DNA from: Odoribacter sp.
GTDB lineage: Bacteria; Bacteroidota; Bacteroidia; Bacteroidales; Prolixibacteraceae
Direction of reading: 5' to 3'
Assembly: GCA_013824715.1 (NCBI GenBank)
Contig: PNOH01000011.1
Span: 40,742 to 104,741, forward strand
Length of the DNA stretch: 64,000 nucleotides
The notes beneath the pieces were generated by a model. That model was not told where the DNA came from, did no database searches, and worked only from the letters and a program-made list of their open reading frames with translations. Positions 59,983-64,000 of this stretch are shown here, piece by piece. The position numbers and the translations under genes were made by a program. The stretch's first letter is position 1; each line of letters starts with the position of its first letter.

Positions 59983-59990
59983 TACCTTTG
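59983..59990 (+). promoter_or_regulatory. -7 box (TACCTTTG) of the second ABC-F gene
   Basis: TACCTTTG, 36 nt before the ATG at 60026. A clear -33 box is not seen. Confidence 0.5.
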
Positions 59991-60022
59991 CCGCCCTAAA
60001 TTTCAAGAATAAAAACACTTAG

Positions 60023-61639
<1,617 letters not shown>

Positions 61640-61709
61640 TCAACCTTTGCCGTTTGCCGACTTTTACTATTTTTAGGGTCTTTAACTAACGACACCTAAA
61701 CCGTAGCGA

Positions 61710-62918
61710 ATGAAAAACTCATCCGAAGCCGAAAACGCTCCACGCAGTTCGCAAACCTACATCCTCATTACCGCATTTATGGCGCTCTTTGCCATCGTAG
61801 GCTTTGCTTTATACGGATTACCATTTTTTTACGATTTCATGACCAAAGAATATGGCTGGTCGAGAGCTATTGTCACTTCAGGAAATGCTGTTGGAAAATT
61901 ACTGGTTGCCCCCTTGTTTGGCTTTTTTGCCGGTTGGCTGATTGACCGGTACGGCCCGCGCTCACTGATGATGACCGGCGCGTTTTTTACCGGAACAGCG
62001 CTGATCGGCCTTAGTTTTGCGGATTCACTGCCCATGTTTTATCTTTTCTATGTTTTCAATGCATTGGGTTATGTTTTTGGCGGCCCCCTCCCCTGTCAGG
62101 TATTGATTTCAAGGTGGTTCGACAAGAACCGTGGAAAAGCGATGGGAATTGCTTATCTCGGAATTGGAACAGGCGGCGCATTGGTTCCTTTAATTTCAGC
62201 CGGACTGGAGAAGAATTTGGGCTGGCACCTTGCGCTGGCTGGACTTGGCGTTTTGGTTATTCTGATTGCCGTCCCAATGGCATTTTTCATCAAAGACTCG
62301 AAGAAAGAACAACAGATAAAGACCCAATCAGAACCGATGGTTCCGATCAAAACCATTCTTCGGAATCCGAATTTTTACTTGCTGGCATTGGGAAGCATGT
62401 GTTCGATCGGAGCAGTTGGAGGCATTATGCAACACATCAAGCTTTATCTTCGTGATTTGGATTTTACCCAATCCGAAGCAGCCCAGGTGATGTCGTTTGT
62501 ATTGTTTGCCAGTTTGGCTGGCCGGGTTTTGATGGGATTTTTGGCCGATTTGATCAACCGGAAATATGTAATGATCCTGATTTATCTGATTGTCGCTTCT
62601 GCCATCCCGTTGTTGCTTCTGCCTGAATTTACAGGAAGAATCTATATTTTCGCGGTTATCTTTGGAATCGGGCTTGGCGGCGATTACATGATTATTCCGC
62701 TGATGGCCGGCGACCTGTTTGGCGTTCGGGCTTTGGGCCGCACGATGGGTATCATTCTGGTGGCCGATGGCATAGCCGAAGCTTCTTTTCCAATGCTGGT
62801 CGGTGGATTATATGATGCGTCAAAGAGCTATACAAACGGGTTCCTTGTCCTGATTGGTTTGGCAACTTTAGGGGCTGTAATTGTGTCATTTTTGCCAAAG
62901 ACTAAGCAAATCGCATAA
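61710..62918 (+). CDS. Major facilitator superfamily transporter (OFA/monocarboxylate-like)
   Basis: A 402-residue transporter with 12 hydrophobic segments. The pattern FAGWLIDRYGPRSLMMTGA (motif A with D-R-x-G-x-R) after TM2 and the general layout (GGPLPCQVLISRWFDKNRGKAMGIAYLGIGTGGAL) are typical of the OFA family and monocarboxylate-type transporters. The substrate may be a small organic acid. It stands alone; its end is close to the convergent sensor-kinase gene. Confidence 0.9.
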   Translation: MKNSSEAENAPRSSQTYILITAFMALFAIVGFALYGLPFFYDFMTKEYGWSRAIVTSGNAVGKLLVAPLFGFFAGWLIDRYGPRSLMMTGAFFTGTALIGLSFADSLPMFYLFYVFNALGYVFGGPLPCQVLISRWFDKNRGKAMGIAYLGIGTGGALVPLISAGLEKNLGWHLALAGLGVLVILIAVPMAFFIKDSKKEQQIKTQSEPMVPIKTILRNPNFYLLALGSMCSIGAVGGIMQHIKLYLRDLDFTQSEAAQVMSFVLFASLAGRVLMGFLADLINRKYVMILIYLIVASAIPLLLLPEFTGRIYIFAVIFGIGLGGDYMIIPLMAGDLFGVRALGRTMGIILVADGIAEASFPMLVGGLYDASKSYTNGFLVLIGLATLGAVIVSFLPKTKQIA

Positions 62919-62932
62919 AACCGGGAAGAATT

Positions 62933-64000
62933 TCAGTAATGTAACTGATGTTTAGAATGTTCGAGGTAAAATTTAATTCTTGAAACAAGCAAATCGTGAT
63001 TTATTGGTTTGCTTAAATAATCATCACATCCGGCATCAAAAGCCCACTCTTTATCATCGGATGTAGCATAAGCTGTCTGTACAATAATTTTCGTGCCCTG
63101 ATTGATCTTTTTTATTTGCCGTATAACTTCATAACCAGCCAGATCAGGCAATCTGACATCCATTAGCACGATATGTATTTCCTGAGTCTTACAAATTTCA
63201 ATAGCCTTTTCACCATAAATGCAATGTAAAAACGAAAACCCGGAATCACGTAAGATTTCTTTTAAATACCGTGTGTTATATTCATCATCTTCAACAATTA
63301 ATATTACACTATCCTTTAGCGATGTTTCATGTTCCGGTTGCTCAACAGGCATAGGTTCAGTCAGATTTTCATCAGTTGTAAACGGCAAAGTAAAATAGAA
63401 TGTGCTATCTATACCGACATTGGATTTGAGCCAGATTTTACCGCCCATCAAGTCGAGCAGACCTTTAACAATTGAGAGACCCAAACCGGTTCCTCCATAA
63501 AATTGAGAAGTGCTGTGTGAAGCCTGTGTGAACCGCTTAAATATTTCGGTATGTTTCTCACTGGAAATTCCAATTCCTGTATCTGAAACATGGAACATCA
63601 ATTCCTGCTGATTACTTAATTCACATCCAATCTCAATTTTCCCGGAAGAAGTAAATTTAAAGGCATTTTCCAGCAAAATAACAAGAATTTGCTTCAATTT
63701 TAGCTGATCAATGATGATCTCAAGATTCCTCACATGTTTTGGAACTTTAAGAGAAAACTTAACCATATTTTTGTTTTTTTGGTTATGATTTTCACGAAAC
63801 AGACTTTCTATTTCAAGAAAAATCCCATTGATTTTGCAGTTTTCAGGCTTATGAACAATTTGTCCCGATTCGATGCAGGCAATATCTAATATATCATTGA
63901 TGATACCCAGCAGATCAGTGCCTTTCTGCTTAATTATACCCGTGTATCTGTTTAATGTCGCTTTGTTGGTAAAATATACAGGCAATAAATCAGCAAAACC
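62933..64000 (-). CDS. Hybrid sensor histidine kinase / response regulator, 5' truncated
   Basis: The frame is open to the right edge, so the N-terminal sensor part is missing. The visible part begins at a HisKA helix (GFADLL... near the window edge, TLNRYTGIIKQKGTDLLGIINDILDIACIESGQI), with the phospho-accepting His just beyond the window. The ATPase domain follows: LLENAFKFTSSG (N box), VSDTGIGISSEKH and GGTGLGLSIVKGLLDLMGG (G boxes). It ends in a receiver domain (SVILIVEDDEYNTRYLKEIL, IVLMDVRLPDLAGY with phospho-Asp, YLSKPINHDLL). It signals by phosphotransfer. The output partner is not in view. Confidence 0.92.
   Translation of the reverse strand, partial: GFADLLPVYFTNKATLNRYTGIIKQKGTDLLGIINDILDIACIESGQIVHKPENCKINGIFLEIESLFRENHNQKNKNMVKFSLKVPKHVRNLEIIIDQLKLKQILVILLENAFKFTSSGKIEIGCELSNQQELMFHVSDTGIGISSEKHTEIFKRFTQASHSTSQFYGGTGLGLSIVKGLLDLMGGKIWLKSNVGIDSTFYFTLPFTTDENLTEPMPVEQPEHETSLKDSVILIVEDDEYNTRYLKEILRDSGFSFLHCIYGEKAIEICKTQEIHIVLMDVRLPDLAGYEVIRQIKKINQGTKIIVQTAYATSDDKEWAFDAGCDDYLSKPINHDLLVSRIKFYLEHSKHQLHY

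Overview
The window looks like chromosome from a free-living, non-pathogen-like member of the Bacteroidota, probably order Bacteroidales/Marinilabiliales. The clues are lineage-typical families (DUF6132, DUF5916, DUF1080 and DUF6807 proteins, a YbiT-like ABC-F, CvfB, PspC, a TopB with GDAGQEGE) and gene starts that mostly lack a Shine-Dalgarno sequence but sit 20-55 nt downstream of TAnnTTTG boxes. Taxonomy is inferred from gene content and signals, not from an rRNA gene; none is present. Gene density is high, and both strands are used in short operons.

Left part (1-14.6 kb): the 3' part of a cysN-cysC fusion followed by a FkbM methyltransferase; a PrxQ-like peroxiredoxin; an overlapping DUF6132/thioredoxin pair; a cupin. 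A minus-strand operon for unusual sugar chemistry follows (two-domain DUF1080 3-keto-glycoside hydrolase-like protein, Tat-type Gfo/Idh oxidoreductase, DUF6807 protein), then a plus-strand set (sodium/solute symporter, zinc alcohol dehydrogenase, second Gfo/Idh enzyme). A metallophosphoesterase, a BrnT/CopG-type toxin-antitoxin pair and a one-domain helicase-like protein come next.

Centre (14.9-40.2 kb) is mostly housekeeping: MutS2, PspC pair, Tex, a secreted xylose-isomerase-like epimerase, a MATE exporter, a large DUF5916 outer-membrane-like protein, a three-gene biotin-dependent acyl-CoA carboxylase operon, PBP1A, a ClC channel with CBS domains, a phosphotriesterase-like lipoprotein, GlyA, an MFS transporter, and an ECF sigma/anti-sigma/Spy-like operon.

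Right part (40.3-64 kb) mixes core and accessory genes: a REP-associated tyrosine transposase between its own hairpins, tRNA-Trp, a LutA-like protein, CvfB, TopB, a run of six minus-strand genes for exported/membrane proteins plus a SET-domain methyltransferase, an AT-rich island with an OLD-like AAA ATPase/TOPRIM protein, RlmD, an IS200-type transposase flanked by ~199-bp direct repeats full of hairpins, a TolB-like propeller protein, two ABC-F ATPases (one markedly asymmetric), RlmB, an MFS transporter and the 3' part of a hybrid sensor kinase.

The intergenic DNA is unusually rich in short hairpins (4-5 bp stem, 3-nt loop), nested inverted repeats and short repeated 'words' directly upstream of start codons. 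Together with the two Y1 transposases these are the main unexplained structure. The best candidates for something new are the OLD-like island (50.5-52.5 kb), the hairpin-flanked Y1 transposases, the nested palindrome at 9.4-9.65 kb, and the ABC-F whose defects all fall in one composite ATP site.
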